From contig NZ_CP116887.1 in assembly GCF_028421645.1 (NCBI RefSeq), forward strand, positions 4,709,501 to 4,773,500: 64,000 bases of DNA. The letters run 5' to 3'. This DNA is from Aneurinibacillus sp. Ricciae_BoGa-3 (GTDB lineage Bacteria; Bacillota; Bacilli; Aneurinibacillales; Aneurinibacillaceae). This document shows positions 41,618 to 51,088 of the stretch, piece after piece. Numbering within the stretch: the first letter of the stretch is position 1; the number at the start of each line of letters is the position of its first letter. Position numbers and translations under genes: made by a program. The notes beneath the pieces are model-generated. The model saw nothing but the letters and a program-made list of their open reading frames with translations, did not search any database and had not been told where the DNA came from.

Positions 41618-43141
41618 TCAACCTCCTATCCTCGGCACGATATTTACTAGGGTTGTCTGCAGCGGTTCGCTGAGCACGGCCGGATATACACCGATTACGA
41701 TAACGAGCGCCAGCAGCACAATCATTGGGATGACTTCTACAGAATGGGCATCCGCCAGGGCGGCATGCCTCTCCTGCATCGGCCCAAAGGTTGTAGCAAG
41801 CGTTGCCCGAAGCAAGTAGATGGCGGTAAGAATAATACCAAGTGCCCCCACTGCGGCTATGGCCGGCTTGGAACCAAACAGGCCAACGAAAGAGAGGAAT
41901 TCACCGACGAAGCCAGACATTCCCGGCAGGCCTACTGAGGCCAACATCGCCGTCAGGAACACCCCGCTGATAATGGGCATCGACTTGGCGAGACCGCCCA
42001 GTTCGCGAATATCGGTTGTGCCTGTACGGTTGTAAAAGATCGACACCATGTAGAACATAAGCGCTGCGATGAGGCCGTGTGAAACCATCTGAAACACGGC
42101 TCCCTGGAAGCCCTGCTCATTCATAGCGGCAAGGCCGAGCAGCACCACACCCATATGGCTCACACTGGAATACGCGAGCATTTGTTTTAAATCATTTTGT
42201 ACAAGCGCCAGCACGCCGCCATACAGAATGTTAATCACGCCAAAGATGGCAATTACGGCAGAGAGCTGGTTCATCCATTCCGGAAAGAATGCGGCGTTCA
42301 TTCTGATTAAGCCATAGGCGCCGATTTTGATGAGGACACCGGATGAAATCATAATGGCTGCCGGGTGTGCCTCCTGATACGCTTTAAGCATCCAGGTGTG
42401 GAAAGGCACCACTGGGATTTTAATCGCAAATGCGATAAGAAGTGCCACGAATAACCCCAGCCGAACATTTTCCGGTAAGTTACCAGGCGCACCCGGCATG
42501 TTCAGCTGGTTCATCGGGTCCGTCAAGATGTGTTTAAGATCAAACATATTCATCGACATCGTTGTCATAAACAGCGTGGCAAAAACGATGAGCAGAATGG
42601 CGGAACCTACGCCGTTATACAGCAGGAACTTAATGGCCGCTTTCTCGCGCTCGATAAATCCGTAGATGCCCATGAGGAAGAACATCGGGATGATCGTAAA
42701 TTCAAAGAAGATAAAGAACTGAAACAGGTTCAGGGACGTGAAGACGCCTAGCATGCCCATCTCAATGGTTAACAGGAGAATGTAGAATGCTTTCCAGCGT
42801 TTCTTCACAGTCAGGCCTGTAACCGCCGCCATTGAAGCAATAATAGCTGTGAGGACAACAAGCGGCATGGACAGGCCGTCTACCCCCATCTCAAAATCAA
42901 TGTGGAAGGCCGCCTGCGGATTGACCGGAATGGCAATCCAGTTCAGTTTCTGCGCAAACTGCAGGCCTGCTGCCGTCTGGTCAAAAGAGCCGTACAGCAT
43001 AACAGCCAGAACAAGCGGGATAAGCGTGCCAAGCACTCCAATCCATTTAATGGTCCCTGCCAGCGTTTTTGGTGTAAACAGAAGTATCAAAATGCCCAGC
43101 AGCGGTGAAAATGTTAAGAGGATAAGAAAATTGTTCGTCAT
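41618..43141 (-). CDS. nuoM: NADH-quinone oxidoreductase subunit M
   Basis: 507 residues, about 14 membrane segments. Antiporter-like subunit with FFEFTIIPMFFLMGIYG (Glu), IKIPVVPFHTWMLKAYQEAH (Lys and channel), LKQMLAYSSVSHMGVVLLGL and LPGMSGFVGEFLSFVGLF. Its start codon overlaps the nuoL stop. Translocates protons in the membrane arm. Confidence 0.93.
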   Translation of the reverse strand: MTNNFLILLTFSPLLGILILLFTPKTLAGTIKWIGVLGTLIPLVLAVMLYGSFDQTAAGLQFAQKLNWIAIPVNPQAAFHIDFEMGVDGLSMPLVVLTAIIASMAAVTGLTVKKRWKAFYILLLTIEMGMLGVFTSLNLFQFFIFFEFTIIPMFFLMGIYGFIEREKAAIKFLLYNGVGSAILLIVFATLFMTTMSMNMFDLKHILTDPMNQLNMPGAPGNLPENVRLGLFVALLIAFAIKIPVVPFHTWMLKAYQEAHPAAIMISSGVLIKIGAYGLIRMNAAFFPEWMNQLSAVIAIFGVINILYGGVLALVQNDLKQMLAYSSVSHMGVVLLGLAAMNEQGFQGAVFQMVSHGLIAALMFYMVSIFYNRTGTTDIRELGGLAKSMPIISGVFLTAMLASVGLPGMSGFVGEFLSFVGLFGSKPAIAAVGALGIILTAIYLLRATLATTFGPMQERHAALADAHSVEVIPMIVLLALVIVIGVYPAVLSEPLQTTLVNIVPRIGG

Positions 43142-45027
43142 TATCCGAAGTACCCCCCTGCTAAAGTCAGGCCCGCAATCAGCAGCACGAGGCCTATTAA
43201 GGCAACTGCGCCGTATGTCTGAACCTGACCGTTCTGTACGCGTGCACCTGTTCCTCCGATTCCCCGCGTAATGGCTGCAACAAGGCGGACAATTCCATCA
43301 ATAATATAAACGTCAAACGCGTTCAATGCATGGCCGATTGCGCGAAGCGGACGGACAAATACGACATCATAGATCTCATCGATGTAGTACTTGCGGTAGG
43401 ATAGCCTGTAGAAGAATCCGCCTTCCGTGCTGTCGCTAATCGGGCGTTTAACATACATGGACCAGGCGAGGAAGATACCTAGCAGCGATACAAGCAGGGC
43501 AAGGACTGTAATCCATAGTGGCCCTCCGCTCTCTGCGCCTCCCGCTTGATGCAGGGCTGTGAAATTATACGTAAGCCATTCGCCAAGCACCGGTTTCCAT
43601 GGTGTGTTGATGAAGCCGGCGATAACGGCCAGTACAGCAAGCACGATCATCGGCACGGTCATAACCGCCGGCGATTCATGCGCATGCCCCTGCGTCCGGC
43701 TTTTCCCGGTAAAGGTTAAGAAGAACAGGCGGAACATATAAAACGCGGTAAAAAATGCGGCGATAACACCAGCGGCGAAAAGGTCCAACCGGCCGGAAGC
43801 GTACGTTGCCGTAAGAATTTCTTCTTTGGACCAGAATCCGGCAAACGGAAAAATCCCGGAAATAGCCAGACATCCGATAAGAAATACAATTCCGGTGGTG
43901 CGCATCTTATTCCATAGGCCGCCCATCTCGAAAATATCCTGCGTTCCGACACCGTGTATAACGCTGCCTGCGGCGAGGAAGAGCAGGGCTTTGAAGAAGG
44001 CATGGGTCATTAAATGAAAGGTACCGGCCACATAACCGGCAGCGCTGGCTGCACCGAGGGCCAGCATCATATAGCCAAGCTGGCTTACCGTTGAGTAGGC
44101 GAGCACCCTTTTGATATCTCTTTGGGTTAGGCCGATTGAAGCGGCGAAAATTGCGGTAAAACCACCTATGTAAGCCACGACATCCGCGGCAACATGGGAT
44201 GCGAGATAGACATCATACATGCGGGCAACCAGGTATACACCGGCTGCAACCATGGTAGCGGCGTGGATTAAAGCACTGACAGGCGTTGGGCCTTCCATGG
44301 CATCCGGCAGCCACGTATGCAACGGGAACTGGCCTGATTTTCCAACCGCGCCGACAAACACAAGGATCCCAATTAATGTTATTTTCCAGCTCTCGAGGCT
44401 TCCAGCGTGGATCGCGTGAAAGATATCCGCATACGCAAAGCTTCCAACCCACCAATATATCAGGGCAATTCCGATAAAAAGGCCAACATCACCGATACGG
44501 GTGACAATAAACGCTTTTTTCGCTGCAGCCCGGGCTTCGGGCTTCGAGAAATAGAAACCTACAAGCAAGAAGGAGCAGACCCCTACAAGCTCCCAGAAGA
44601 TATAAAGCTGCAGGATATTTGGCGAAAGAACAACACCAAGCATGGAGAAAGTGAACAGTGCCAGGTATTGATAGAACACCGGTAAGCGTTCGTCTCCGTG
44701 CATATACCCCTTGGAATAAATATTTACCAGCAAACTCACAAGTGTAACAATAACAAGCATCATGGCGTTCAACTGCGTTACTTCAAAGCCCATCGCTATT
44801 TTATGGCCCGCGTACGTTAACCAGTTGAAATTAAGATTGCTGTAATCCTCGGCCCCTCCGGCAAAACGTCTCGCAAATACCAGGAGTGCCATCACAAAAG
44901 AAACGGCCGTTGCCAGTATTCCGATATAGGACGAAGCTTCTTTAAGCTGGCGCCCGAAGCTAACGAGCAGGACGAAAGCTATAAGCGGAAAGAGCGGGAT
45001 AAGCCAGGCATTCGCTAATATATCCAT
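43141..45027 (-). CDS. nuoL: NADH-quinone oxidoreductase subunit L
   Basis: 628 residues, largest antiporter-like subunit, about 16 membrane segments and the long lateral C-terminal helix (KRPISDSTEGGFFYRLSYRK). Motifs: IFWELVGVCSFLLVGFYFS, GKSGQFPLHTWLPDAMEGPT, VSALIHAATMVAAGVYLVAR, KRVLAYSTVSQLGYMMLALG. Forms the distal end of the membrane arm. The stop overlaps the nuoM start. Confidence 0.94.
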   Translation of the reverse strand: MDILANAWLIPLFPLIAFVLLVSFGRQLKEASSYIGILATAVSFVMALLVFARRFAGGAEDYSNLNFNWLTYAGHKIAMGFEVTQLNAMMLVIVTLVSLLVNIYSKGYMHGDERLPVFYQYLALFTFSMLGVVLSPNILQLYIFWELVGVCSFLLVGFYFSKPEARAAAKKAFIVTRIGDVGLFIGIALIYWWVGSFAYADIFHAIHAGSLESWKITLIGILVFVGAVGKSGQFPLHTWLPDAMEGPTPVSALIHAATMVAAGVYLVARMYDVYLASHVAADVVAYIGGFTAIFAASIGLTQRDIKRVLAYSTVSQLGYMMLALGAASAAGYVAGTFHLMTHAFFKALLFLAAGSVIHGVGTQDIFEMGGLWNKMRTTGIVFLIGCLAISGIFPFAGFWSKEEILTATYASGRLDLFAAGVIAAFFTAFYMFRLFFLTFTGKSRTQGHAHESPAVMTVPMIVLAVLAVIAGFINTPWKPVLGEWLTYNFTALHQAGGAESGGPLWITVLALLVSLLGIFLAWSMYVKRPISDSTEGGFFYRLSYRKYYIDEIYDVVFVRPLRAIGHALNAFDVYIIDGIVRLVAAITRGIGGTGARVQNGQVQTYGAVALIGLVLLIAGLTLAGGYFG

Positions 45028-45050
45028 TCTGTCACCAGTCCTTTTCCATT

Positions 45051-45362
45051 CTATCGCTTCATTAAATCCATCTCATCCACGTTAACCGTTGGTCGATTGC
45101 GATAGAGCGCGATAAGAATGGCCAGGCCCACTGATGCCTCGGCAGCCGCTACCGTAATCGTGAACAGTGAAAAGATTTGGCCGGCAATATTGGCGTTAAG
45201 CCCCATTTTCGCGAAAGCCACCAGATTTATGTTCACCGCGTTTAGCATAAGTTCGATGGATAAAAGTACAATGACAGCATTGCGCTTGCTCAGCGCCCCG
45301 TATAACCCGATGCAGAACAAAATTAGGGCGACAAGCAGATAAGAGGTAACCGGTACATTCAT
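45051..45362 (-). CDS. nuoK: NADH-quinone oxidoreductase subunit K
   Basis: 103 residues, three membrane segments. Conserved [20 protein letters not shown] with the buried Glu and [40 protein letters not shown] with the second Glu. Matches the family length (about 100). Overlaps nuoJ by four bases. Confidence 0.93.
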   Translation of the reverse strand: MNVPVTSYLLVALILFCIGLYGALSKRNAVIVLLSIELMLNAVNINLVAFAKMGLNANIAGQIFSLFTITVAAAEASVGLAILIALYRNRPTVNVDEMDLMKR

Positions 45363-45865
45363 ACGTCCTCTGGGTCCTCCTTTTTCGCCAGAATAATCGC
45401 ACCGATAAGGGCGACAAGAAGAAGAACCGAAACAATTTCAAACGGGATCGTGTATTGGGTGTACAGCTGGATCCCGATCTCCTTCACGTTATTCTGGGTG
45501 GTATAATCTTTCGCTTGCGAAGTCCAATTCGTATTCTGAATGCCCCAGAATACGAATCCAAAAAATACAGCCGCAGCCACAAACGCTATGAATTTGCGCC
45601 CCCTCTTGGCGGGCACCTCCTCCTGGTCGTGGCGGGTAAGCATAATGCCAAACAGCATGAGAATCGAGATAGCTCCGGAATAAACAAGTATCTGTACCAT
45701 GCCGACAAATTCTGCTTCAAGCATGATGTACAGGCCGGCAATGCTTAAGAACGTGAAAGCAAGAGAAACCACCATATGTACAACCTTGGTGGAACTGATC
45801 ATAAAGACAGATCCACCCATTGCAATTAAAGCAAGCAGGAAAAAAGCGATAAACTGTCCGGTCAT
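45359..45865 (-). CDS. nuoJ: NADH-quinone oxidoreductase subunit J
   Basis: 168 residues, five membrane segments; [20 protein letters not shown] with the Tyr/pi-bulge region and [20 protein letters not shown]. Its helix 3 takes part in the gating movement of complex I. Overlaps nuoK by four bases. Confidence 0.92.
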   Translation of the reverse strand: MTGQFIAFFLLALIAMGGSVFMISSTKVVHMVVSLAFTFLSIAGLYIMLEAEFVGMVQILVYSGAISILMLFGIMLTRHDQEEVPAKRGRKFIAFVAAAVFFGFVFWGIQNTNWTSQAKDYTTQNNVKEIGIQLYTQYTIPFEIVSVLLLVALIGAIILAKKEDPEDV

Positions 45866-46282
45866 CTACTCTTTCCCTCCCCTTACATTTGTGTTGTTGT
45901 CGTGGAGCCATTTCATATCTTTGAAAAGTTCATCCCGGCTGTAGGACGCCAATTCAAAATTTGTCGTCATGACAATCGCTTCTGTCGGGCAGACTTCCGT
46001 ACATAAATCGCACAGGATGCAGATTTCAAAGTTAATATCATACGTGTCGATTACTTTTCCTTTTTTGTTCGGATCTTCGCTTTTCTTCCCGATAAGGTCA
46101 ATGCAGCCTGTTGGACAGATGCGCATGCACTGGTTGCACACGATGCATTTCTCCGGAGCAAAATACTGGATGCCACGAAAACGTTCCGGCCACTCCATCG
46201 CCTGATCGGGATACATATGGGTAATTTTCTTTTCTGTCATTCGTTTAAAGGTATACGCTAATCCTTTGGCAAAGCCTAACAT
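45866..46282 (-). CDS. nuoI: NADH-quinone oxidoreductase subunit I (2x[4Fe-4S])
   Basis: 138 residues, soluble. Two ferredoxin motifs: CIVCNQCMRICPTGCI and CILCDLCTEVCPTEAI, binding the clusters that carry electrons towards NuoB. An N-terminal amphipathic helix (LGFAKGLAYTFKRM) docks it on NuoH. Length is on the short side, as in Bacilli. Confidence 0.94.
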   Translation of the reverse strand: MLGFAKGLAYTFKRMTEKKITHMYPDQAMEWPERFRGIQYFAPEKCIVCNQCMRICPTGCIDLIGKKSEDPNKKGKVIDTYDINFEICILCDLCTEVCPTEAIVMTTNFELASYSRDELFKDMKWLHDNNTNVRGGKE

Positions 46283-46294
46283 ACTATCGCCCTC

Positions 46295-47296
46295 CTACAG
46301 AAACGTTTTGGCAATGGCGGTGATAAAGATATTGACCAGCGCCAGCGGAAGCAGGACCTTCCAGCCAAGCTGCATCAGCTGGTCCACACGCATCCGCGGG
46401 AATGTTGCCTGCAGCCAGAAGATAAAGAAGACAATCGCACCAAACTTCAAGATAAACCAGATGATTCCCGGGATAAAGCTTAAGAAGGCAAAAGGCGGAA
46501 GCCAGCCGCCCAGGAACAGAACGGTAGTTAAAGATGCCATTGCAAATATATAGACATACTCAGTAAGCATGAAGAACGCCCAGCGGAAGCCGCTGTACTC
46601 TGTGTGATAGCCGGATACAAGCTCCGATTCTGCTTCAGTAAGGTCAAAGGGCGTCCGGCTTAGTTCAGCCAGCTGTGCAATAATAAAGATGATAAAGCCG
46701 AGAATTTGCGGGATAAAGAACCATACGTGCATTTGTCTCTGTTTTTCGACAATGTCGATTAGATTGAGGCTGCCTGACAGCAGGATCACGCCAACTACTG
46801 ACATGACGAGCGGGATTTCGTAGCTAATCATCTGGGCAGCGGAACGCATAGCTCCAATCAGCGAGTATTTATTGTTGGAGGCCCAGCCGCCGCTAATTAC
46901 ACCTAATACGGTAATGCCGGAAAGCGCGATGTAATACAGCAGCCCTACTCCCATATCGGCGAAATGCAGGGTTTTCGTAAACGGCATAATCGCCAGCACG
47001 CCAAAGGCAGGCATAAAGGCGATGACCGGCGCAATAATAAACAGCGGCTTATCCGCGGCCTTTGGAATAATATCCTCTTTAAGCAGCAGCTTTAAAACGT
47101 CTGCTACGGTTTGAAGGAGGCCAAGCGGCCCTACCCGGTTGGGGCCAATCCGCAGCTGCATCCAGCCAATAAGCTTACGCTGGAAGTAAATCGAGTACGT
47201 AACAAACCCCAGTACAATCGCCAGCAGAAGAACCGCTGAAATAACAAAGACAAGGCCATTTGTCAGACCAAGATTCTGGGATAAGTATTGTTCCAT
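46295..47296 (-). CDS. nuoH: NADH-quinone oxidoreductase subunit H
   Basis: 333 residues, eight membrane segments. Quinone-site motifs LIGWMQLRIGPNRVGPLGLL, FIIAQLAELSRTPFDLTEAE, ELVSGYHTEYSGFRWAFFML and ATFPRMRVDQLMQLGWKVLL. It forms the quinone chamber with NuoB and NuoD. The start overlaps the nuoD stop. Confidence 0.94.
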   Translation of the reverse strand: MEQYLSQNLGLTNGLVFVISAVLLLAIVLGFVTYSIYFQRKLIGWMQLRIGPNRVGPLGLLQTVADVLKLLLKEDIIPKAADKPLFIIAPVIAFMPAFGVLAIMPFTKTLHFADMGVGLLYYIALSGITVLGVISGGWASNNKYSLIGAMRSAAQMISYEIPLVMSVVGVILLSGSLNLIDIVEKQRQMHVWFFIPQILGFIIFIIAQLAELSRTPFDLTEAESELVSGYHTEYSGFRWAFFMLTEYVYIFAMASLTTVLFLGGWLPPFAFLSFIPGIIWFILKFGAIVFFIFWLQATFPRMRVDQLMQLGWKVLLPLALVNIFITAIAKTFL

Positions 47297-48417
47297 TAAC
47301 CATCGACCTCCCCTAGCACAATATCGATACTGCCAAGGATAGCTACCATGTCCGCGATGTTCTGTCCTTTAAGCATCTTGGGAAGGATCTGCAGGTTGGC
47401 AAATGAAGGGCGGCGGAATTTAATGCGGTACGGTTTATCCTTTCCTTTGCTTGAGATGTAACAGCCAATCTCACCGCGCGGCGCTTCGATTCTGGTGAAT
47501 CCTTCACCTTCCGGAACGCGTATTACACGCGGAACCTTCGCCATAATTTCGCCGCTTTCCGGGATTTGGTCGAGCGCTTGCTCGACGATGTTAAGTGACT
47601 GCTCTATCTCCTCCATGCGTATCAGGTACCGGGCGTAGCAATCACCGGAATCATACACAGGAACTTCGAATTTAAAGCGGTCATAAAGAGAGTATGGCGC
47701 GTTCTTTCTAAGATCCCAGTTTACACCTGTGGACCGCAGGCAAACCCCGCTAAGCGAATAGTTAATCGCTTCTTCCTTCGTGATCACACCTACATCTTTC
47801 ACACGCTTAAGGAATACTTCGTTGCCGCTGACCAGCTTATGATAGCCTTCGAGCTCCCTGCGCATCTCAGGAATAAAAGCGCGCACTCTATCAAGCCAGC
47901 CTGGAGGCGCATCCCACTTCACGCCGCCTACGCGCATATAGTTGTATGTCAGGCGGGCGCCGCACAGTTCATTGAAGAAGCGGACGATCTTTTCCCGGTC
48001 ACGGAACGCATATAGGAAGGGCCCCATTGCCCCAAGGTCAAGCAAGCCCGTGCCAAACCATACCTGATGGCTGGCTATCCGCTGCAGTTCCAGTACAATA
48101 ATGCGAAGGTATTCGGCGTAATCGGGAATTTCGAGTCCCATCATTGTTTCAACAGTATGTACCATCATATAGTTGTTGGACATCGCAGCAAGGTAATCCA
48201 TGCGGTCCGTGTACGGAATAATCTGCGTATAGTTTAAATCCTCAGCCAGTTTCTCCGTTCCACGATGGAGGTAACCGATAACCGGAATCGCTTCTGTTAT
48301 TGTCTCTCCGTCAATCTTTACCACAAGCCGGAATACCCCGTGGGTACTCGGATGCTGCGGCCCCACATTAAGGAGCATTTCTTCTGTTCTTAATTTCTTA
48401 TCCGTTGCTTCTGCCAT
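47296..48417 (-). CDS. nuoD: NADH-quinone oxidoreductase subunit D (49-kDa type)
   Basis: 373 residues from ATG 48415-48417 (MAEATDKKLRTEEMLLNVGP) after GAGGAGG; the longer frame to 48480 overlaps nuoC. Motifs LLNVGPQHPSTHGVFRLVVK (quinone-site His), IGYLHRGTEKLAEDLNYTQI, MRVGGVKWDAPPGWLDRVRA, and the C-terminal DMVAILGSIDIVLGEVDG (Asp/Arg network). Separate from NuoC here, not fused as in E. coli. Confidence 0.95.
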   Translation of the reverse strand: MAEATDKKLRTEEMLLNVGPQHPSTHGVFRLVVKIDGETITEAIPVIGYLHRGTEKLAEDLNYTQIIPYTDRMDYLAAMSNNYMMVHTVETMMGLEIPDYAEYLRIIVLELQRIASHQVWFGTGLLDLGAMGPFLYAFRDREKIVRFFNELCGARLTYNYMRVGGVKWDAPPGWLDRVRAFIPEMRRELEGYHKLVSGNEVFLKRVKDVGVITKEEAINYSLSGVCLRSTGVNWDLRKNAPYSLYDRFKFEVPVYDSGDCYARYLIRMEEIEQSLNIVEQALDQIPESGEIMAKVPRVIRVPEGEGFTRIEAPRGEIGCYISSKGKDKPYRIKFRRPSFANLQILPKMLKGQNIADMVAILGSIDIVLGEVDG

Positions 48418-48421
48418 CCCC

Positions 48422-49213
48422 TCACACCTCCTCATCATACTGCACGTAGTCTTTACGGAGCGGATGCCCAACCCAGTCATCAGGCAGGAGAATACGGTTT
48501 AGATTATAGTGACCTTCATATGTGATGCCCAAAAGGTCATATGTTTCCCGCTCAAACCAGTCAGCACCTGCCCAAATATCGGTCACGGAAGGAACAATCG
48601 GATTGTCGCGGTCTGTTGTTACTTTAATACATACGTTGTGATTATGTTTATAAGAATAAAGATAGCAGACAGATTCCATGTACGTTTCGTAGTCAACGCC
48701 GAGGCTCATGGATAGATAGTCAAAAGCCAGGTCCTCATGGTCATGGAGCAGGCGGGCAACGCTGTGCCATTGATCGCGGGGAACAATCAGAGTCGGAATG
48801 TGTTCGCTAAGCTCGTTAATATACGATTTCTGTATTGCATCTGTCCCTAACTTATCTGTTATTAGTTTCACAAACTTATCCAGAACCGGTTGATTGGGTG
48901 AAGGCTTCTTAGGCTCTGCTGCAGCATCATCGCCAGCACCTGTTCCTGCATTGGCGGCTGCTTTTGCTTTCGCGGCAGCGGCTGCTGCGGCTTTCGCCTT
49001 GGCTGCAGCGGCGGCCTTCGCTTTGGCATCAGCGTCACCGTTGGCCTCTGCTACTGATTGAGTGGCTTCCTTTTCAATCGGAGCTGCTTGCCCGGCCTCT
49101 GCCATTCGTTTACGTTTTGCTTCTGCTGCAGCCTTGGCAGCGGCGGCTGCTTTCGCTTTTGCGGCGGCGGCTGCTTTCTCTTCCGGTGTAGGTTTCTGCG
49201 TATCGTCACTCAT
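48422..49213 (-). CDS. nuoC: NADH-quinone oxidoreductase subunit C with long Ala/Lys-rich N-terminal extension
   Basis: 263 residues. The C-terminal 150 are ordinary NuoC (PRDQWHSVARLLHDHEDLAF, LGVDYETYMESVCYLYSYKH, ADWFERETYDLLGITYEGHY, WVGHPLRKDYVQYDEEV). Residues 1-105 are an unusual helix-forming low-complexity stretch of Ala, Lys and Glu (KAKAAAAAKAAAEAKRKRMA). It is translated from one frame with [13 protein letters not shown] at its head and a Pro-rich joint (EPKKPSPNQP). NuoC-type proteins are usually near 150-200 residues. Start at 49213 overlaps nuoB. Confidence 0.92.
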   Translation of the reverse strand: MSDDTQKPTPEEKAAAAAKAKAAAAAKAAAEAKRKRMAEAGQAAPIEKEATQSVAEANGDADAKAKAAAAAKAKAAAAAAAKAKAAANAGTGAGDDAAAEPKKPSPNQPVLDKFVKLITDKLGTDAIQKSYINELSEHIPTLIVPRDQWHSVARLLHDHEDLAFDYLSMSLGVDYETYMESVCYLYSYKHNHNVCIKVTTDRDNPIVPSVTDIWAGADWFERETYDLLGITYEGHYNLNRILLPDDWVGHPLRKDYVQYDEEV

Positions 49214-49728
49214 TAACCGGTCACCTTCTTTCCGGTCTTCGCTTCATAGCGAATTTTTTCCTGGAGTTTATTAATTCCATAAATAAGAGCAGGCGGGCTT
49301 GGGGGGCATCCGGGAATATACACATCAACCGGAACGATCTGATCGACACCCTTCACTACGGCATAAGATCTCACATACGGTCCACCCGCAGTTGCGCATG
49401 AACCCATAGCGATTACCCATTTCGGTTCAGCCATTTGATCATACAGGCGCCTTAAGAGCGGTGCCATCTTCTTCGTTACCGTTCCCGCCACAATCATACA
49501 GTCAGATTGGCGCGGAGATGCCCGGTAGATAACGCCAAAACGGTCTGTATCCCAGTCGGCGCCGCCTGTACCCATCATTTCGATAGCACAGCAGGCCAGA
49601 CCAAAGGTTAGGGGCCAGATTGAGTTGCTGCGAGCCCAGGCTTTAAGTTGTTCAATCGTGCTGAAAAAGACATTGCGCTCAAGCTCTTTTTGCTCTTCCA
49701 GGGTGATGCCCTCTAAGTTCAGTTCCAT
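49213..49728 (-). CDS. nuoB: NADH-quinone oxidoreductase subunit B (PSST type)
   Basis: 171 residues with the N2 cluster Cys ligands: [30 protein letters not shown], and [17 protein letters not shown]. Arg/Asp of the quinone site lie in [20 protein letters not shown]. It passes electrons to quinone with NuoD. It overlaps nuoA by ten bases. Confidence 0.95.
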   Translation of the reverse strand: MELNLEGITLEEQKELERNVFFSTIEQLKAWARSNSIWPLTFGLACCAIEMMGTGGADWDTDRFGVIYRASPRQSDCMIVAGTVTKKMAPLLRRLYDQMAEPKWVIAMGSCATAGGPYVRSYAVVKGVDQIVPVDVYIPGCPPSPPALIYGINKLQEKIRYEAKTGKKVTG

Positions 49729-50087
49729 TCTAACACCTTCTTCTTCCAGGCATAGACTAACCCGATGACTAGTAAGACTATAAAAATAAGCATTTCTACT
49801 AAGGCAAACAAACCTAGCTTGTCATACGCTACTGCCCATGGATAAAGAAATACCGTTTCGACGTCAAATATGACAAATAGCAATGCGAAAATATAATACT
49901 TGACGTTAAACTGGACACGGCTGGAACCAAATGGATCGACACCGCTTTCATAGGTTTTTCTCTTCTCTTCCGTTGGATTATATGGACGCAAGAGCCGTCC
50001 AAATGTAAGCGCAACCACCGGCAGGAGGACACCAAGAAACAGAAAGATGACAACAATCAAATAATTGTTAGAATATAGTGCTGTCAT
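49719..50087 (-). CDS. nuoA: NADH-quinone oxidoreductase subunit A
   Basis: 122 residues, three membrane segments. Family motif [20 protein letters not shown] with [24 protein letters not shown] text ([20 protein letters not shown]) and [16 protein letters not shown] at 50085-50087 follows GGGGGTAGAGG; an in-frame TTG at 50102 is less likely. First gene of the nuo operon. Confidence 0.93.
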   Translation of the reverse strand: MTALYSNNYLIVVIFLFLGVLLPVVALTFGRLLRPYNPTEEKRKTYESGVDPFGSSRVQFNVKYYIFALLFVIFDVETVFLYPWAVAYDKLGLFALVEMLIFIVLLVIGLVYAWKKKVLEWN

Positions 50088-50156
50088 TACCTCTACCCCC
50101 AAAATATTTGACTCTAAAAATAAGTTGAAAAAATTTGAATTGGGAATTTCAAACCA

Positions 50157-50186
50157 ATTATAACAGATGAAAAGAAGAGTGTCTAA
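50157..50186 (-). promoter_or_regulatory. promoter of the nuo operon
   Basis: TTAGAC, 18 bases, TATAAT on the minus strand, with an extended -10 (TGT before TATAAT). It lies 70 bp before the nuoA ATG. Confidence 0.7.
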
Positions 50187-50277
50187 TGAAGTAACTAAGC
50201 ATGTTTAAGGCTAATTTGTATAGTAAAATATAAACATCATCGTCTTAAAATTACTATATTAGTAAGGAAGTGATACA

Positions 50278-50763
50278 ATGACTGCAAACGATAAAATTCG
50301 GATAATATTCGTATGCCTGGGGAATATCTGCCGTTCCCCTTTAGGAGAAGCCATTTTTCGCAGAATGGTTGAGGAACGAAATCTGAGTGATCGATTTATT
50401 ATTGATTCGGCTGGTACGGCCAACTACCATGTTGGCCAACTTCCAGACCCCGGGTCTCGCCGGATCGCGTTAAAACACGGTATTTCTCTGGAAGACCAGC
50501 ACGGCAGACAATTTACAGCGGATGATCTAGCTAAATGGGATTACATCATCGCCATGGACGCCTCTAACCAGGCAAATATACATAAGCTTGGCAAGGCAGG
50601 CGGCAATGTGCATCTTCTGCGGGAATTCGACCCGCAAGGATCTGGTGATGTGCCAGATCCTTGGGCGCAGGGTGATGAAGCGTTTCAGGAAACCTATAAC
50701 ATTATCCATCGCTCATGTGAAAACCTCCTGAATTCCATTATCAGTGAACACCACCTTCAATAA
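50278..50763 (+). CDS. low-molecular-weight protein-tyrosine phosphatase
   Basis: 161 residues. The P-loop is VCLGNICRSPLGEAIFRRM (Cys-x5-Arg-Ser) and the acid loop VPDPWAQGDEAF carries the catalytic Asp. It dephosphorylates phosphotyrosine or, in relatives, arginine (YwlE) residues; the substrate here is unresolved. ATG after AAGGAAGTG. It is divergent from nuo and stands alone. Confidence 0.88.
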   Translation: MTANDKIRIIFVCLGNICRSPLGEAIFRRMVEERNLSDRFIIDSAGTANYHVGQLPDPGSRRIALKHGISLEDQHGRQFTADDLAKWDYIIAMDASNQANIHKLGKAGGNVHLLREFDPQGSGDVPDPWAQGDEAFQETYNIIHRSCENLLNSIISEHHLQ

Positions 50764-50767
50764 GAAT

Positions 50768-50972
50768 CAGAAAAACACCGCGGACATGCCGCTCTCTCCT
50801 TTCCCCCGCAGAAGCTTTTTCGGCCGCTTTCTGTCACTGCGGGCGGACCGGCAAAATTATCTGGGTATCTCAATGAAGAAGACAGGTTGCCGGTCTTTTT
50901 CGCCCTCTGTTCCAGAAGCTCCTCTAGGGGAAAGAAAGGAGCTGGCATTGCCTCGGGATGTTTTTCTTTCCC
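50768..50972 (+). repeat. intergenic structured repeat, copy 3 (short form)
   Basis: Begins CAGAAAAACACCGCGGACATG and ends CGGGATGTTTTTC. The outer and middle arms are kept (CTTTCCCC/GGGGAAAG, GGGCG/CGCCC, GACCGGCA/TGCCGGTC, TTTCTG/CAGAA), while the inner GGAATCT/AGATTCC arm found in copies 1 and 2 is deleted. Two base pairs differ from copy 2 in a compensating way. Confidence 0.75.
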
Positions 50973-51040
50973 ATATGAACGTCTTTAAAATACTTCTTAG
51001 GTGTTAAAAGTCATTTCAAATTGGTTCATTTTGTTAATAG

Positions 51041-51082
51041 AACAAAAAAAGCTCCCGATTTCCATTTAGGAAAACGGGAGCT
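51041..51082 (-). terminator. atp operon terminator
   Basis: AGCTCCCG and CGGGAGCT (51050-51057 and 51075-51082) pair; the minus strand continues with seven T. Confidence 0.9.
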
Positions 51083-51088
51083 TCTGTA

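Larger units (their letters stand above)
50764..51088. other. intergenic region with structured repeat copy 3 and the atp terminator
   Basis: Between two converging genes. No protein gene was supported. Confidence 0.6.

Noticed and set aside
48964..49274. Long plus-strand readings opposite nuoC
   Set aside because: They arise from the repetitive Ala/Lys codons of the NuoC extension.
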